64,000 nucleotides of DNA from Anagrus nilaparvatae (GCA_022575985.1 JAKSXM010000272.1:28289501-28353500); one strand, 5' to 3'; counted from the first letter of the stretch, positions 9,875 to 22,789 are shown. The notes: a model not told the origin generated them from the letters alone. Numbers and translations: made by a program.

Positions 9875-12834
9875 AACAGAGAAACGCCATAAAAATTATT
9901 TAAAAATAAATTTTTAAATGCACGTAATTATTTAAGTTAGAATTAAATTCTATAAACAAGGTACAGTATTAACAACATAAATATAGACCTAATTAAACCA
10001 TAAAATATATAATACGTAAACGTTGAAAATTACAAATCTGTTATAAATGCGTCACGGTGGTATCCTAAATCATGTTACTTGTTGTGGGTTAACGTGAATG
10101 GTCCTGAGAGCTTGTCAAGATTTAGAAGGACAATCTAGGGATTAGCGGTTTATAAATTAATCCAATACTAAAACTATGTGCATGTGAATTTAGATAGCAT
10201 ATATATATATATATATAATATATTTGTTAAACTTTATACTTCCTGTCCTGGCATCCAATTAAATCTAAGGTTAGATCTTGTTCGTGAGCAAAGCTAACCC
10301 TTTCATCTTTCTATTTATTTAGTAAACAGAAGTCAAACAATGAATTGCATTATATATATTTATACTTAAACAGAAAAACTTTATTCAAATATGCAAGTCT
10401 TATTATTTAATGAACATTTTGCTGACGAGGATATATTTAATATTATTTGCATATTTTAATGTTAGATTTTTAGTGTAACTATTTACCTAAAATATTTATT
10501 TAACAGTTAAATTTTTTTTTTTATAATCAAACTTGATTTTAGCGTTTTGAATTACGTTCTTTAATTGTGGTCAATTAGTCAAGTTTGTAAACTTGAAATA
10601 TTGACGTCAGTATGCAAGACTACTTATATTTGATAAGTGTGTTTTTTCATACGCTGCGCTGATTAGGCCCTAACCTCAAAAGTCCTAATACCGAAAAATT
10701 ATTTTGAAATATTTCATAAGAAACTTTTATAACTGTCTTCAAAAAGACAGATTATTTTTGAGGCTACTGAATAATATTGAGATCCAAAAATACCTCCAAA
10801 ATTGACCAAAAAATGGTTTTTTGATACTAGGGCTACCATTTAGGGCCTGGACCTAATGTTTGAAATCAGTGATCTCAAAAAACCAAATTTAGTCTTAGCA
10901 ATAAGATTTGAGTAATTTTTGTGAAAAATAGTCATTTGGTTGATTGGATATCACAGTGAAAGAATCAATGATAACCAACTCCGATTTACGGCATACACAA
11001 AAATAATTAGACCAACCAGAAGTTTTTTGATTGATTTACAAGGTGACATCCTTATATAGAAAAAAAACACCTGAAAATCCCATTTCTTAAGATTCAGTCT
11101 CATAATAAAACGCTCTGCCATAGATATAGAAAATCCAACTCGTACAATTTTCTTGCATTCATGACCATGACTTTTTACATAAAAAGTTTTGATCATATAA
11201 TATTTAATATTTCAAAATTTTTATTGAAGCTTAAAAAAATATAAAATTTATTATCATTTATTTTTTAATAACAGTTTAAAAAAAATGATTTACGTTATGT
11301 AATAAAAAATATCTAATATTAAAATTTATTAGAAGGAAAATAATAGCAGGAATAGCATAAAGTTATTGTATTTTTAGTATTAAACATTTCTTAAACGGGT
11401 TGAGCGAAACAAACGATTTAATGCACAAATGATCATGTGTTTTAAATCATTCCATTAAGGCCAAAATTTATACAGGTCATCTTCAGGATTATCAAAGCTT
11501 AAATTTAAAATATAAAAAATTATCTGATAGATATAACACTCTATATCCTGCCCACAAGAACTAAAATTTTCCTTGCTATTGGGTAAAGCTTCGCTCTACA
11601 ATAAAATTCATTGGTTTGAAATTTCACATATAAAAATATATTTTGAAGATAAAAAAAAAAATTATATGTTGCGGAAAATCTGTTATAGTTTAAGTATACT
11701 GCAATGAAAATTGAAAAAAAAAATTTATTATTGAAGTATGTACCCGCAATGATGATGATGATGATACTTTAAAACAAATGATGTGAATTTTTTATATAAT
11801 AGTAATTTTTTTTTTCTTTTTCAGTGACAAGAATGAAAATAGAATACTAAAAACAAAATAAATTACATTTTCTCAACTTGAAATTTTACAAAACTTATTG
11901 TACTTAAAACTTGTATAATTAGTCAGTATCACGTAGACAAAAAGAAAAAATACTTAAAACTATTTCTTGTTTTATGACCTACTTAAAAATATAATTTTTT
12001 AAATAATTTTAAAAAGTATATATATAAAACTTTTTTTTTGTTTAATTTAAATTCAATAATTTATTATCTACCTAAAATTGTAAATTCAAATTTTTTAAAT
12101 TTTTTATAATTAAATATAGAAAGTATATTTCTAAAAGTAGAACTTCCGTTTAAAAAAATGAGATGTTTCGTCCAAACAGAAAAAAAAAATTATTCTGTTT
12201 TTATTATTTTTTGACATCAAAAACATTGTGCAAAAATGCACACCAGTTTTAGAAATCAATTGCTAAGGACGCACACACACACACAAGTTTCCATCGTAAA
12301 TATTGAATTTTATTATAACTAATAAATTTTATGGAACTAAGATTTTTTTATTGTTATTCTATACGTGTCGGAGATCTGAGCCTCCCTTTAAAATCAAGAG
12401 TAATTGAAAAAAATCTATTAAAATTATAGCATTCAAATATAAGATGTTAATATTAATTTTGGGAAAATTCGAAGGAACTTTCCGGAAAATCTCAAAAGTC
12501 ATTTCTCCTCTGGCTAAACAGTGTAAAGTATCATCAGTTATCATAGATGACCGAATTTAAAACAAAAATTTATAAAAATAAAAAATTTTTTATTTTACCA
12601 TAAAGGTGGTGATTTTGATTTAAAATTTTTAACTTTTTTACTTAAAAACATGCTCATAAATCTCAATTTTTTTATTTCTTATGATCTTTAGAAAAAAGTT
12701 GTGTGTTTTTTACTCTTGCTATATAGGCTTGGAAAAATATAAATGATGATTTTATACAATAAAACCTATTTTTTTTTTTAAATGATGGTTTAAAGTCAAC
12801 TAGATGTAATAAATGTAATAATAATAAAGAGGAC
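9875..12834. other. AT-rich intergenic region
   Basis: No gene is recognisable on either strand. Microsatellites occur at about 10200-10217 (TA), 11747-11765 (ATG) and 12271-12285 (CA). Short open frames are bounded by AT-rich sequence and look random. Confidence 0.4.
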
Positions 12835-12837
12835 CTC

Positions 12838-13372
12838 GTAAAGATGTAGCAATCCCCATAGTAGCCACTGATTCTGGTCTTTTATCCTACCAGGTTAAAT
12901 ATGCTAATCTTTGGAATTCCATCCCACCCTGTATACGTTACCTCCCATCATTCTCCCAATTTAAAAAGAGTATTAAAGTATACTTTTCAAATTTAGACTG
13001 ATAATAATTACCTTAAGGTGAAGCTGTATTTGTTGCTTTTACTATTATATTATATCATATTATATTTACTTTAATTGCTGTAACAGTATTATTATCACTA
13101 AACTTATATATATATATATTTATTTACCTAATTATACATACATATATTTACTATAAATGAACCATATTTACTATATGTACTATATTATATTTACAAAAAA
13201 AAATTTTTTTTTTATATATACTAGAATATTTACTGATGTTGACTAATTTTAATTTATTAAAAGAATTTATTTTATTTTACTTCATTGTATTTAATTGACT
13301 TTGTAAAACAAGAGTGTACTATTTTGTAATTTTCAACAAATAAATCATAATAATAATAATAATAATAAATCA
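12838..13372 (+). pseudogene. LINE 3' end with TAA-type tail
   Basis: Translation of about 12885-13002 reads 'YANLWNSIPPCIRYLPSFSQF' then 'KKSIKVYFSNL' and a stop. This resembles the C-terminal tail of LINE-encoded polymerases, which ends in a W.SLP..IR...S...FK...K pattern. An AT-rich 3' untranslated part and a (TAA)n-like tail at about 13347-13370 follow, as expected for a 5'-truncated non-LTR insertion. It could come from the same family as the fragment at 5946-7192, but the two do not overlap. Confidence 0.75.
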
Positions 13373-14532
13373 TTTTTAAAGAAGTTACATAACAGAGACA
13401 AAGTTTATTTTGCGAAAATCTTGATCAGATTTTTCCAAAATTTATATTAACATCTTATTGTTAGTGAATTATTTAATTTAATGCTACACATTTAGAAGTT
13501 TATTTTACGTTCAAAAGAAAACCTCAGACCTCTGATACGTAGATAAGAACTACAAAAAATTGAAAAATCGATATTGAAAATTTAATGAAGTTTCAACCCA
13601 ACACTTGATCAGAGCAGAGTAAAGTTAGCCGGAATAAAGATTAAAAATTATTTTTTTTAAATGAAACCCTTGCCAAATAACTGCTCTCTTCCACATTAAA
13701 TTAAATTGCTCTCTCAATATAAAATATTTGTACAAAAATTTCGACCTAAAATTTACCTAATCAATCAAAAAATAAAATAATCGTGTTCCTATAATCTGTT
13801 TCTTTATAAATTATTTTATTGTAAAAATGACTAGACAAGAATACATTTCAAAAAATATTGAATCCATGATTTTTTAGGCTCTCCTTCAATTTTACACATT
13901 TGTATTTATTATATTTAAGAGATTGACGTTTATTTGAAAAATTAGATTTTCGTTTCTAAATAAAAAATACGTGTATCTAAAATGCGCATGTCTAATGCGG
14001 AAAATTTGATAAAGTATAGGTACAAACTTTCTCTTCTTTTTTTTTTGCGAAATTTTAGTATTTTTTTTTTTTGAAAAATCAATAATACTGCATTTTTTTA
14101 TAATAAAAATTCAAAGATTTATCAGGATTTTTAAAAATTAAAAAAAATGTAAATTTTATTTATTTTAAAATATTCCATACATATTATGCAAATTTTGTAT
14201 TTTTATTGTAAATGTAATTACATAGAAACTGTGTCTTAACTTTTATTTTTATTTCTGTTTTTTTATGCACTGAGAGAGTATTTTTATAATCTCTAAACTA
14301 AAAATACACATGGAGTATTTCATAATTTTATTGAATTTCAGGATTATAAAAATATTTGGTTTCCTAATTTTAATTGATAATGAATTTAAGTTTTATTTAG
14401 GAACTGAATCACTAAAAATTACCAAAAATTTATGTTTCTATAAATAAAATTTTTTTGGCTATTAGTTGAGAAGAGAAAATTAAATTTTTCACAAAAATCT
14501 TATGAGCAATTTAAAACAAACACAAGAGTGTT
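13373..14532. other. AT-rich spacer
   Basis: No gene or repeat structure seen apart from homopolymer runs. Confidence 0.35.
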
Positions 14533-14606
14533 TGTATTGGAATATTGTTAAGGGCAAATATGCTTTTTGAATACAAATAACCTAAATAAATAAATAAATA
14601 TAAATA
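14533..14606 (+). repeat. Retroelement 3' tail
   Basis: The string 'tattggaatattgttaagg' followed by 'gcaaatatgc' and an (AAAT)n run is closely matched at 28979-29044. Two copies ending in similar A-rich simple repeats look like the 3' ends of the same non-LTR retroelement. Confidence 0.55.
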
Positions 14607-14924
14607 TTCTGCAAAAGTTCCAAACTCCCTATAATTTTGCCTTTTTGTTAAAACAAAAAATTATTGACAAAAGAATTAATGTAATCGTAAATTATTAATT
14701 AGTACATGTAAAATATATAAAATTAAACAATAGTAATTAATTATAATAAAAATTTTAATTTACAATTTAATTACATAATAATATGAAAATCAATATCAAT
14801 AAATAGGTAAACTGATTAACGAACTGATAATTATTAAAGCATAATTTTACATATAGAAATTAAAATGAATACACAATCAACGACATTCAATAAATAAATT
14901 AAATAAACCAAATAAATATCTAGT

Positions 14925-14925
14925 A

Positions 14926-14960
<35 letters not shown>
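14925..14960. repeat. (TTA)n microsatellite
   Basis: About eleven uninterrupted TTA/ATT units. Confidence 0.85.
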
Positions 14961-14961
<1 letters not shown>

Positions 14962-15109
14962 ATACGAAACTTTTTATAATTTTAAAATATTTTTTTTAAA
15001 TAAAAGAAAATTTTTGTATTTATACGTAAACATTTTCATTTGGTACGTATTAGACTGGACGTAATTTTAAATAATTGCTTCTTTTACATGTGAAAAAAGA
15101 CAAACGAAT

Positions 15110-15682
15110 TTTTTTTTTTTGAGAGCGCATCGGATCGACCCTTGTTTTCGTGAAGTTTGAACCCTCAGGAAGTCAAAAAAAGTCGTGAACAAGGATTCGG
15201 TGATAGGTGCCAAAAAGATTTTTTCACTTTTATGTCAAAAACCATGTTTTTCGTATCTGAGCTACCCCAAATTTTTAAAATAACTTTTTAGGTAAATAAA
15301 ATTTTTAAACATAGATAAGAAAATCTGATCATGCCAGGGAAAAACCACTCCAGAAGAAAAAAAAACTTATCTTTTTACGATGAAATTTAGCCAAGTTATC
15401 GTCAATTTAAGATTTTACTCAAATTTGTCTTAAAAAAGATTGAAGTTCTATATTTAAAAAAGCCTGTTTCTGAACTTTAAACATGGATTACTTGCTTGAT
15501 TTTCATCGTAAAATAATAATTTTTTTTTTTAATCGATATATTTTTCCCTGTCAATTCATTTCTTTATGAAAAAAAATCATTTTTATGTACCAAATTTCAA
15601 TTTTTAGGTCAAAAGCCTTTGAAAACTGTAGGTAGCAAAATTTACTTAACACAGTTTTTGACCTGAAAATTGAAATTTTATA
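15110..15682 (+). repeat. Dispersed repeat, inverted copy at 23.85-24.23 kb
   Basis: Starts with a T run and 'gagagcgcatcgg' and includes 'cttttatgtcaaaaaccatg'. The reverse complement is found at about 23860-24235, and a related copy in this orientation lies at about 52850-53310. A smaller palindrome sits at 15594-15676, where 'caatttttaggtcaaaagc' faces 'gtttttgacctgaaaattg'. No coding potential. Confidence 0.7.
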
Positions 15683-16396
15683 CACTGAGAAAATTATATA
15701 ATTGTGCACTGTAAAAAGTAACTTTCTTAGATTTGTTTCAAAAAATTAGTGAATTTTCAAAAAAATTTGTAAATATTCGATAAAAATCGTAAATTTACTA
15801 AATTTAGTATATTATCGAAAAATTCGAGAATTCTCGATTTTTTTTTGTGATTTTACGAAAAAAGTTGTAAATTCACAACTATTTTTCGGAAATTTACAAC
15901 TATTTTTTGTAAATAAGGACCGAGGATATAGTACACAATAAGAGTGATGATCGGCGAGCGCTTGTTATTTCTCTATAATAAATATGCGATTAGATTAGAT
16001 TAGGGTTACGGTATCGATAATTGATATCGAACGAAAGCCTACGAAAAAAAATTTAACAAAAATACCAAAGATAAAAATAATAAAAATTCAAATCTTTAAA
16101 AATCTTTAAATGAACTTATAAAAAATTAGGTAAAAATAAAATATGTGTGAGTTTCTCATATACCCAAAAAATAAATATTTTGAAAAAAAAAACAATAAAA
16201 CTAAATATAATTGCCTTGACTACATGATATTATCAGGAGTATTATATGTATAATTGCCCCAATGATATGCATATAATTGTCACGATTACAGAATATTATT
16301 GTCCTGATGATATAATATCATCAGGGTGATTACATGTATAATCGTACAAATATGATTATATGATATCATTGTCACAATTATATAATTTTCTCAGTG
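15683..16396. mobile_element. TA-flanked inverted-repeat element (CACTGAGAAAA termini)
   Basis: The left end CACTGAGAAAATTATATAAT faces its reverse complement, ending CAGTG at 16396. TA dinucleotides flank both ends (15681-15682 and 16397-16398), as for Tc1/mariner-type elements. A partial copy of a second element (CACTGTAAAAAGTAACTT, 15707 to about 15917) lies inside and is related to the full copy at 56700-57124. A perfect 23-bp palindrome lies at 16303-16325. Confidence 0.75.
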
Positions 16397-16497
16397 TAGG
16401 TAAATAGAAAATGTATTCTTATCAGATAAAAAAATATCAGATAAATCCTCGGATAAATCTATTATTGAAGTCTTTGAATTCCTTTAATTCACTTAGT

Positions 16498-19400
16498 CTA
16501 CTCTAGTTCGCATAGTATATGGTATTGAATGGTTTTATGTTCTGAATTAGCATCACCTGGAGTCCAACATGGATATCTTCCTCTATATATTTCATCTCGA
16601 TGTACCTAAAAAATTAATAAAGTATTAATAGTTTTATATGTTAATATGAATCTATTGACCAAATGGAACAAATATAAGAAAAAATGTATAACATTTTACA
16701 AAATTTTTACTGAAGCTTTTTAAATGCATGACGTTTTGTCAACAAATTTGTTGACCATTTCAAGCAATAAAATTGTATAGAACATATTTACTGACTACTT
16801 ATTTATTACAAACATCCTAGCTTCCTAAACTACTTCCAAAAGTTGCACTAGTCCCTTAATTCAAATTATTCTGCGTATCCCTAAACTCAGATTCTTCGAA
16901 ATTATTCTAAGACCTTATAATCTCGGATTATTCTGAGTCCCGTTTGACTAACCTGCTAGGGTACCGTTTCCCTATAAACATATTTCATGTAAATGTTTTA
17001 CGTCTAAAATCCTCTTATTTTTTGGATCACGGCATAAAATTTTAATAGTTTTCTCCGGGCGCTATTCAAAATTTGGAACCATCATAGTATACGTTTGTGT
17101 CAACTATTTTGAGCATCCGAAAAGTAATTTGAATACTTAAGAAAAAAAGCATTAAAATGGAAATAATGAATTACATCATTAAAGTTCAAAATTACAGGTA
17201 TATATTATGTGAAAATAACCGGTCTTAGTAGCGCAAATGGTAGCGTTCTCGCTTTGTAATATGTACACTGAAAAAAAATTACTGGCCACGCGCCTAGAAT
17301 TTTATAGGCGCAGAGCGTGTTTAACGAGAACGGGCTCCGGGCCTCGAACAAACTTGCGTTTCACACGTTTAGATCACGTGACATATAAAAAATACAAAGA
17401 GAAAATGCTGGGGCCCCCTCTCCAAACGCGTGAAACGCCAGTTCGTTCGAGGCCCTCGCCGGTCTCGCTAAACAGGCACTACGCCTGTACTAGCAATCTA
17501 GGCGCGTGGCCAGTAATTTTTTTTCAGTGTATATAATATTGCAGAGCGCTTCAAAGCGGTATATACTCAAAATTCGGTTTCGAACTGCTTGTGCAAGTTG
17601 TCGATGGCCTCCGTTATAACTCTTTGTAGAGATTAAACATAAAAACTATTTGAAAATAATTGCTTAGGACTAACTCATAAATAATTACAAATTACGGTAT
17701 AGCAATTAACAAAATTTTAGGTTCAATTACCAATTACACTTTAAAAAAAAAATCTGGTCTCAGATTATCGAAACATAAAAATTATAGCCATGTACCTAAA
17801 GTTTTGTACAGGCTATCACTTCACTGTAAGGTAGTGAAGTGATACATTAATCAAGTGGGATATTATATGGATTCCATACTTTTCTAGTATTAACTTTAAA
17901 AATTTAAATGATGCAGCAAAATCAAAAAAAAAAAATCTTGGTTTGAAATTTTTAGTTAATTAAAGCTTGTATTAATAAATATTTACCTTTCCAATAACTC
18001 TTCCAACACGTCCGATGTACATAAATCCTTCCAGGTCTGTTTTTGATGCAATAATTGCTGATCTAAATGGTTTCTGGGCAGCGGTAGTTGGTTTCCAATA
18101 ATAATTTTCAGGCCCACAAAGTATCTGAATTATAAATAAATGTTAAAAATTATTAAAAGTAAGTTTATGATGATTTTTTATAATTTAGGAAACAAATTAC
18201 ATTTTTCTATTGTTAAAATATGTATTTTTTGAAAAATTAATTAAATTATCTAATTATTGAGGGGTTCTACCCCTTACATGCTACGCACGCCGAATTTGAA
18301 AGTTTAATTGTTAAAATTTCAATTCCAGTAAAATTAAGTTATCATAAACATTAAATAACGAAAAAATTAAAAAATTAAAAGAAATAAGAAATTGTTTGAT
18401 TATAAATTAACTAGAGCGATACATGTAGCTATTTTAATTTCTTGCAAGTCAATTCTTGATCCATAAATACACATTTTTGAATGGATTTTGCATGGAACAC
18501 TCATTGATCTTGCAAGTTTTTAACATTTTTCCAACTATAATTAAGTTTCATAAAGAGCTATACCCATCCCGTTTTATTGTATTTTTATTGTTCTTGTTAT
18601 CTAATTCTCAGAAAAGAAAAAGAGATGGGAGTGAATATTCGGCGAAATCTGCTCTGAACAGGATTGGCTTGAGATTATCAGAAAATGGTGCTTTTTTGTT
18701 AAGAAAAAAGCTCCCTAAATTGGTTTTTAATTTTTAGTAGCGAGTTTGACGATACTGGCAGAAATTTGTTCCATTTAAATAACATTGAAAAAATAGTTTT
18801 TTTAAAACAGCGTGAAAAATGGGGCAGCTACATTTTCCAAACCTATAAGTTTTTATTTTAGTCTCAGATTTGAGCTTGACTTTGCAACGACATTGCAAAA
18901 AACGGCAAAAAACCGTTTTCCCATTGAAATTTTTCTTTTGAAATTAACAAACAAAATTTTTGTACAAATTAAATATTTGGGGGGTAAAAGGGGTGAAAAG
19001 GAGCTAATTCACCCCCAGAAATTCCTTTAAAACCTTTTTTGACGTCATTTTTAATTCTGTGACCCAAAAAATCAATATAGATATTTTAAAATTAACAATG
19101 TTTTTATAAAAATTAAATATTTCGGGATAAAAGGGATTAAAAATGGGCCCAATTCACTCCCAGAAATGCTTTCAATACATTTTTTGACGTCATTTTTGAA
19201 TTTTGTAACCCATATAGACATTTTAAAAGAAAGAAACAAAGTTTTTGTACAAATTAAATATTCGGAGCGTAATAGGGGTTAAAAAAGGGCAAATTCACCC
19301 CCTGCAAAGCATCGAATAGCATTTCTGACATCATTATTGAATTCTGTGACTAAAAAAAAAAACCTATATGCACTCATTTAAATTGAAAAAAATTCATTTC

Positions 19401-20103
19401 TTAAATAATGTTGTACTTGTCAGGTAAATCGGGTAAAAAAATGGGGTTAAATGCCCCCTTTCATTTTAATATGGTGTGCGCAGAGATATGCATATTACTC
19501 CTTATGAAAGGAAATTAAAATGGCTTTGCACGGATATACTCCAGTCATAATACAGGGGGGGGGGGGGGGCTAGAGCCCTCTTTTTCTATTTTGGCAAATT
19601 TCATTGGATTGTATATAATTTTATATAAAATTAAATTGTATAGAATCATTTATGTATACAAAATATACAATTCGTATCAAATCCCAAAATTTTTATACCA
19701 AAATCATATTTTACCTCGAAATCTCCTAGTGTATACGACTTCTGGTTATATGTAACAATTGCAGATTGTGTTCTCCAATTTACACCACAAGGTAACATGT
19801 TCCCATTGAATTTGGCTCTACCAACGTAAAGTCTGTTGTTATCTCCACGACCCCTTATATCTTTATCTGCACTTACTGCATCTACTGGTAGACTTGTTGG
19901 ATTTTTTTGCCACCTGAAGCCTTCTGGAAGACGTTTTCTACCTGCTTAAGAAAATAATTGAAAATATCAATGCAATAATAATAACTACTGTAGAAAATTA
20001 TAAAACGTTGATTATTACCACCGTTATTTGGAGCACAATTTCCATAAAAGGATAACAATATAAATAGACAAAAGAATAAAAAATGTTTTCCTATTAGATT
20101 CAT
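16498..20103 (-). CDS. Secreted protein with two DM9 repeats
   Basis: Four exons join in phase: 20103-20019, 19941-19715, 18124-17987 and 16605-16498, giving 185 residues. Each boundary is GT-AG. Residues 1-23 form a signal peptide (hydrophobic core HFLFFCLFILLSFYG), so the product is secreted. The mature protein holds two DM9 repeats (about 39-107 and 114-182). Each has the family pattern: a Trp near the start, a D..G.LYVGRA or LEGFMYIGRVG core, and a closing Y.ILCE or ILCG. DM9 proteins include insect and mollusc sugar-binding or pathogen-responsive proteins and the lectin-like part of natterins; the specific ligand here is unknown. The introns contain transposon copies. A venom or immune role is conceivable but not shown. 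The family assignment is firm. Confidence 0.88.
17221..17600 (+). repeat. tRNA-derived sequence (possible SINE) split by a MITE
   Basis: The sequence 17221-17263 looks like the 5' half of a tRNA: an A-box-like TAGCGCAAATGGTAGCG, then an anticodon-arm-like CGCTTTGTAAT. After the inserted element (17266-17529) it continues, and 'GGTTTCGAACTGC' near 17575 resembles a B box. It lies in intron 3 of the DM9 gene, opposite in strand. It may be a tRNA pseudogene or a tRNA-derived SINE; it is not an intact tRNA. Confidence 0.4.
17266..17529. mobile_element. 264-bp TA-flanked MITE (CACTGAAAAAAAATTACTGG)
   Basis: Perfect-looking terminal inverted repeats of about 33 bp (CACTGAAAAAAAATTACTGG, continuing into GCCACGCGCCTAG) lie between two TA dinucleotides. 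The interior is strikingly GC-rich, with 'aacgagaacgggctccgg', 'ggggccccctc' and facing arms around CGAGGCCC. A truncated relative lies at 38808 to about 39020. No coding capacity. Confidence 0.88.
18620..19350. repeat. Dispersed repeat plus ~165-bp tandem units, in DM9 intron 2
   Basis: 18625-18840 (starting near 'gtgaatattcggcgaaatc') is clearly related to 61215-61430, sharing 'gtgaatattcgg', 'aaatggtgcttttttg', 'gtttttaattttt' and 'catttaaataacattg'. It is followed by about three units of roughly 150-165 bp containing 'aaattaaatatt', 'ttcaccccc' and 'ttttgacgtcatttttgaat'. A run of 14 or so G occurs near 19555. No gene. Confidence 0.65.
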
Positions 20104-20141
20104 TGTGAAGAGCAAATGAAATGACCACTAAAATGAGGCTC

Positions 20142-20150
20142 TATATATAT
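20142..20150 (-). promoter_or_regulatory. TATA box of the DM9 gene
   Basis: Read on the minus strand, TATATATAG lies about 40 nt upstream of the ATG at 20103. A possible initiator (TCATT) about 25-30 nt downstream of it would leave a very short leader. The spacing fits a focused TATA promoter. Confidence 0.45.
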
Positions 20151-20230
20151 TAATAAAAAAAACACTATTTATAATATCTATTTTTTTTTTTAAATAAATA
20201 TTGTTCAATATGATAAAATTTATTCAATAA

Positions 20231-20556
20231 CAGCCTTTTTCTGAATTTCGAAACATGAAATATTTGAATAAAAAATTATTTATATTTTCTTAGAAAATTA
20301 ATTCTTGAAAAGAATTATTTTTAATAAGAAATTTACGCAAATTATACAAAATTATCTTTGAAATTTTTATAGAATAAAATTAGATAAGGTGAGGCCTTTG
20401 TCTGAATTTCGAAACATGAAATATTTGAATAAAAAATTGTTTAAATTTTCTTAGAAAATTAATTCTTGAAAAGAATTATTTTTAATAAGAAATTTACGCA
20501 AATTATATAAAATTATCTTTGAATAAATTTTTATAGAATAAAATTATATAAGGTGA
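20231..20556. repeat. Tandem duplication of ~161 bp upstream of the DM9 promoter
   Basis: Two adjacent copies begin around 'ctgaatttcgaaacatgaaa' at 20241 and 20402, with only a handful of differences and a small insertion near the end. They start about 90 bp upstream of the TATA box. If the unit holds a control element, the duplication would double it; this is inference. Confidence 0.85.
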
Positions 20557-20938
20557 ATTCAGGTAGTTTCCAGACAAGGCCTTAAAGTCGAAAATAAATT
20601 TGCAAAAGTTAAGAATTAAGCGTTTTGTGCGTGTGTTATATAAATGTACTCATAATCACATACAAAATTTTTGTTTATATTTTGTTTGCATTTTTTGTTT
20701 TGCAGTAAAATCACGGTTTTGCACTTGTATTTGGCAATTTTTAAATTTGTCTAACACCTTTAGATTAGCGAAAATCACTCATTATAAGAGTGTTATTGCA
20801 ATATTCACAAACTGTAAGGAGATTTAGCCCATTAAATAAATTTTCTAGAGCAGCTAATTATGTATTTTTCTTCCTAGCGGACCGAAAACACATTTTTCGC
20901 CCCGCAGCGAAATCGAAAAAAACGCGTTTCTTTGAACT

Positions 20939-21214
20939 ATTCCGCTTGTGGCTAGCGGATTTTTTTTTCTTTGCAAACAATTGCAAATGACTTGAAACGT
21001 AAAAAAAATTTTAAAAAAACATTTTTTCTTTTCTTTTCTCAAAATTTTCTCAAATTTCATCATACCGATATACGCATACCCCAAGTAAGCGGGAAAAAAA
21101 TTTTTTTTTATTTTTCTTAACGTTTCAAGTCATTTACAATTGTTTGACGAGAAAAAAAATTCCGCTAGCTACAAGCGGAATTCCGCTTGCGGCAAGCGGA
21201 TTTTTTTTTCAGTG
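20939..21214. mobile_element. Palindromic MITE of the CACTG family (ATTCCGCTTG arms)
   Basis: 'ccgcttgtggctagcgg' and 'caaatgacttgaaacg' on the left face 'cgtttcaagtcatttac' and 'ccgctagctacaagcgg' on the right. The right end is CAGTG followed by TA (21215-21216); the left terminus has been lost. Related copies lie at 39478-39703, about 45821-46138 and 49383-49612. Confidence 0.75.
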
Positions 21215-21216
21215 TA

Positions 21217-21790
21217 TTACGATCCCGTGGACCCGTGCATAGGAAATGGGTCAATCACCTTTAAATCGGGAAAAAACCCTCTTTATTGGGGGTAATCTTT
21301 CAATATTCGCAAATCATAGCAAAATTTTATCACCAGTACGTTTTTTGGGTAGCTGATCTCGAGTTTTAAGGTTGCATGTGAAGAATTCTCGAAACTTGCG
21401 AGTATTAAAAATTCACTTCTAAAAACAAGTGCTTTTTTATAATTTAAGGGTGTTTTGAAAATTTTTTACGTTGTTGGCCATAAAATTTGAGATCAGCGGT
21501 CCAAAAAATATTGTGGTAGCAAAATTTTGTTATGATTTGCAAATATTGAAAAATGACTTCCTATTAAGGGTATTTTTTAAAAATTGAATGATGTTTGACT
21601 CATTTTTCTTGCAAAAGAATTTTCAGTTCGTAATTAGCAGATCCTAAAAACTAAATTGTGAATATTGTAAAAACATCTATAAAAAGAGAAGCTTTTGGTA
21701 ACTTAAGGGTATTACAAAAATTTTACATGAGCGAAACTTAAATTTTCGAAATCAGCTATGAAAAAACCCTAAATACACCTTTTCTCATCT
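21217..21790. repeat. Degenerate copies of the GGGTCGCTGAT module
   Basis: 'ttttttgggtagctgatctcgag' occurs near 21341 and an inverted version, 'gagatcagcggtcc', near 21489. These are interspersed with 'ttaagggtatt' and 'gcaaaattttgttatg'. The motifs are diverged relatives of the 141-bp module at 53.9-54.4 kb and 59.6-64 kb. No gene. Confidence 0.5.
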
Positions 21791-22789
21791 TGGTCGCCGA
21801 AAACGAACACCCCTGTCCCTCCTTGATTTTTGACAGAAGTATTCTACTTAAATATTGTCGTCTTCACCCTATATTTAAGTAAATTAATTTTATTCAAAAT
21901 AGCACGCACTAAAATTTAAAAGTTATTTTTAATATGTAATTTTTTTTTACACAACATGTTTCTCAATTCTGAGATATTCTATTATAATTTTAACTTTCTA
22001 AAAAGTTGCTCAATAATATATGAAACAATTGTTATTAAATTTTTATTATTTTAAATATTATTTTACAGAATTACAATAAATAAATTAAAATACGCTTTTT
22101 AATATTTTAATTTTTTATAATAATGATATGCGAGTAATTCTTTGCTTAACTTTTCTAAAAAAAAGTTTCAGACCAACCGTGTCCCAATCGGGTTATTCAG
22201 TCTGGAGCAGGCAAATATTTAGGATTTTTGATCGAGAAGGGTTGCGGGGGTCTCTAACGAAAATAAATAATTATCTTTCTTGAATATTGAATAAATGCAA
22301 TTAACGTTGAATCAGGTGGATAAAAATAGCATTTTTCAATCATAACCTTGAGTTGTTTGTACACAGCGTAAACTTTTTGTCATTGCTAATTCATAAATGA
22401 AGAGAATATTTGCTATTTTATTAACATTAAATAATTAATCAAATTAAAAAATGATTTTTCACAGCCATATTTCACATAAATTTGCAATATTAATAAAAAT
22501 TTTTAATAGTTTCTTTGATGACTAGCGAGTAAGCTAAAGAAAGATATTTTAATATATCAATTCAAAATTTTGATGTTTTAACTTAAAAGCTCTCAAAAAA
22601 GATATATTCTTATGTAAAATTTCCTGCGGAATCCAAATTTTCAGTCAGATTTTTAATTGGTCACGTGACTTGTTGGGAAATTTAAAATTTGTAAAAAATG
22701 AAACTTTTAAAATGAGATTTTTTTATCTAGTTTTTTAAGAAAGCAAAAAAACAAAACAAAAGCTTTACCAAAAAAAGTAAAAAAAAAAA
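21791..22789. other. AT-rich intergenic
   Basis: No gene or clear repeat structure recognised. Confidence 0.35.

Noticed and set aside
15980..16005. 'ttagattagattaggg' as telomeric repeat
   Set aside because: Only two or three imperfect units, not the insect TTAGG array.
20600..21084. Several overlapping open frames upstream of the DM9 gene
   Set aside because: They cross MITE arms and are Phe/Lys-rich, as expected from AT-rich repeats.
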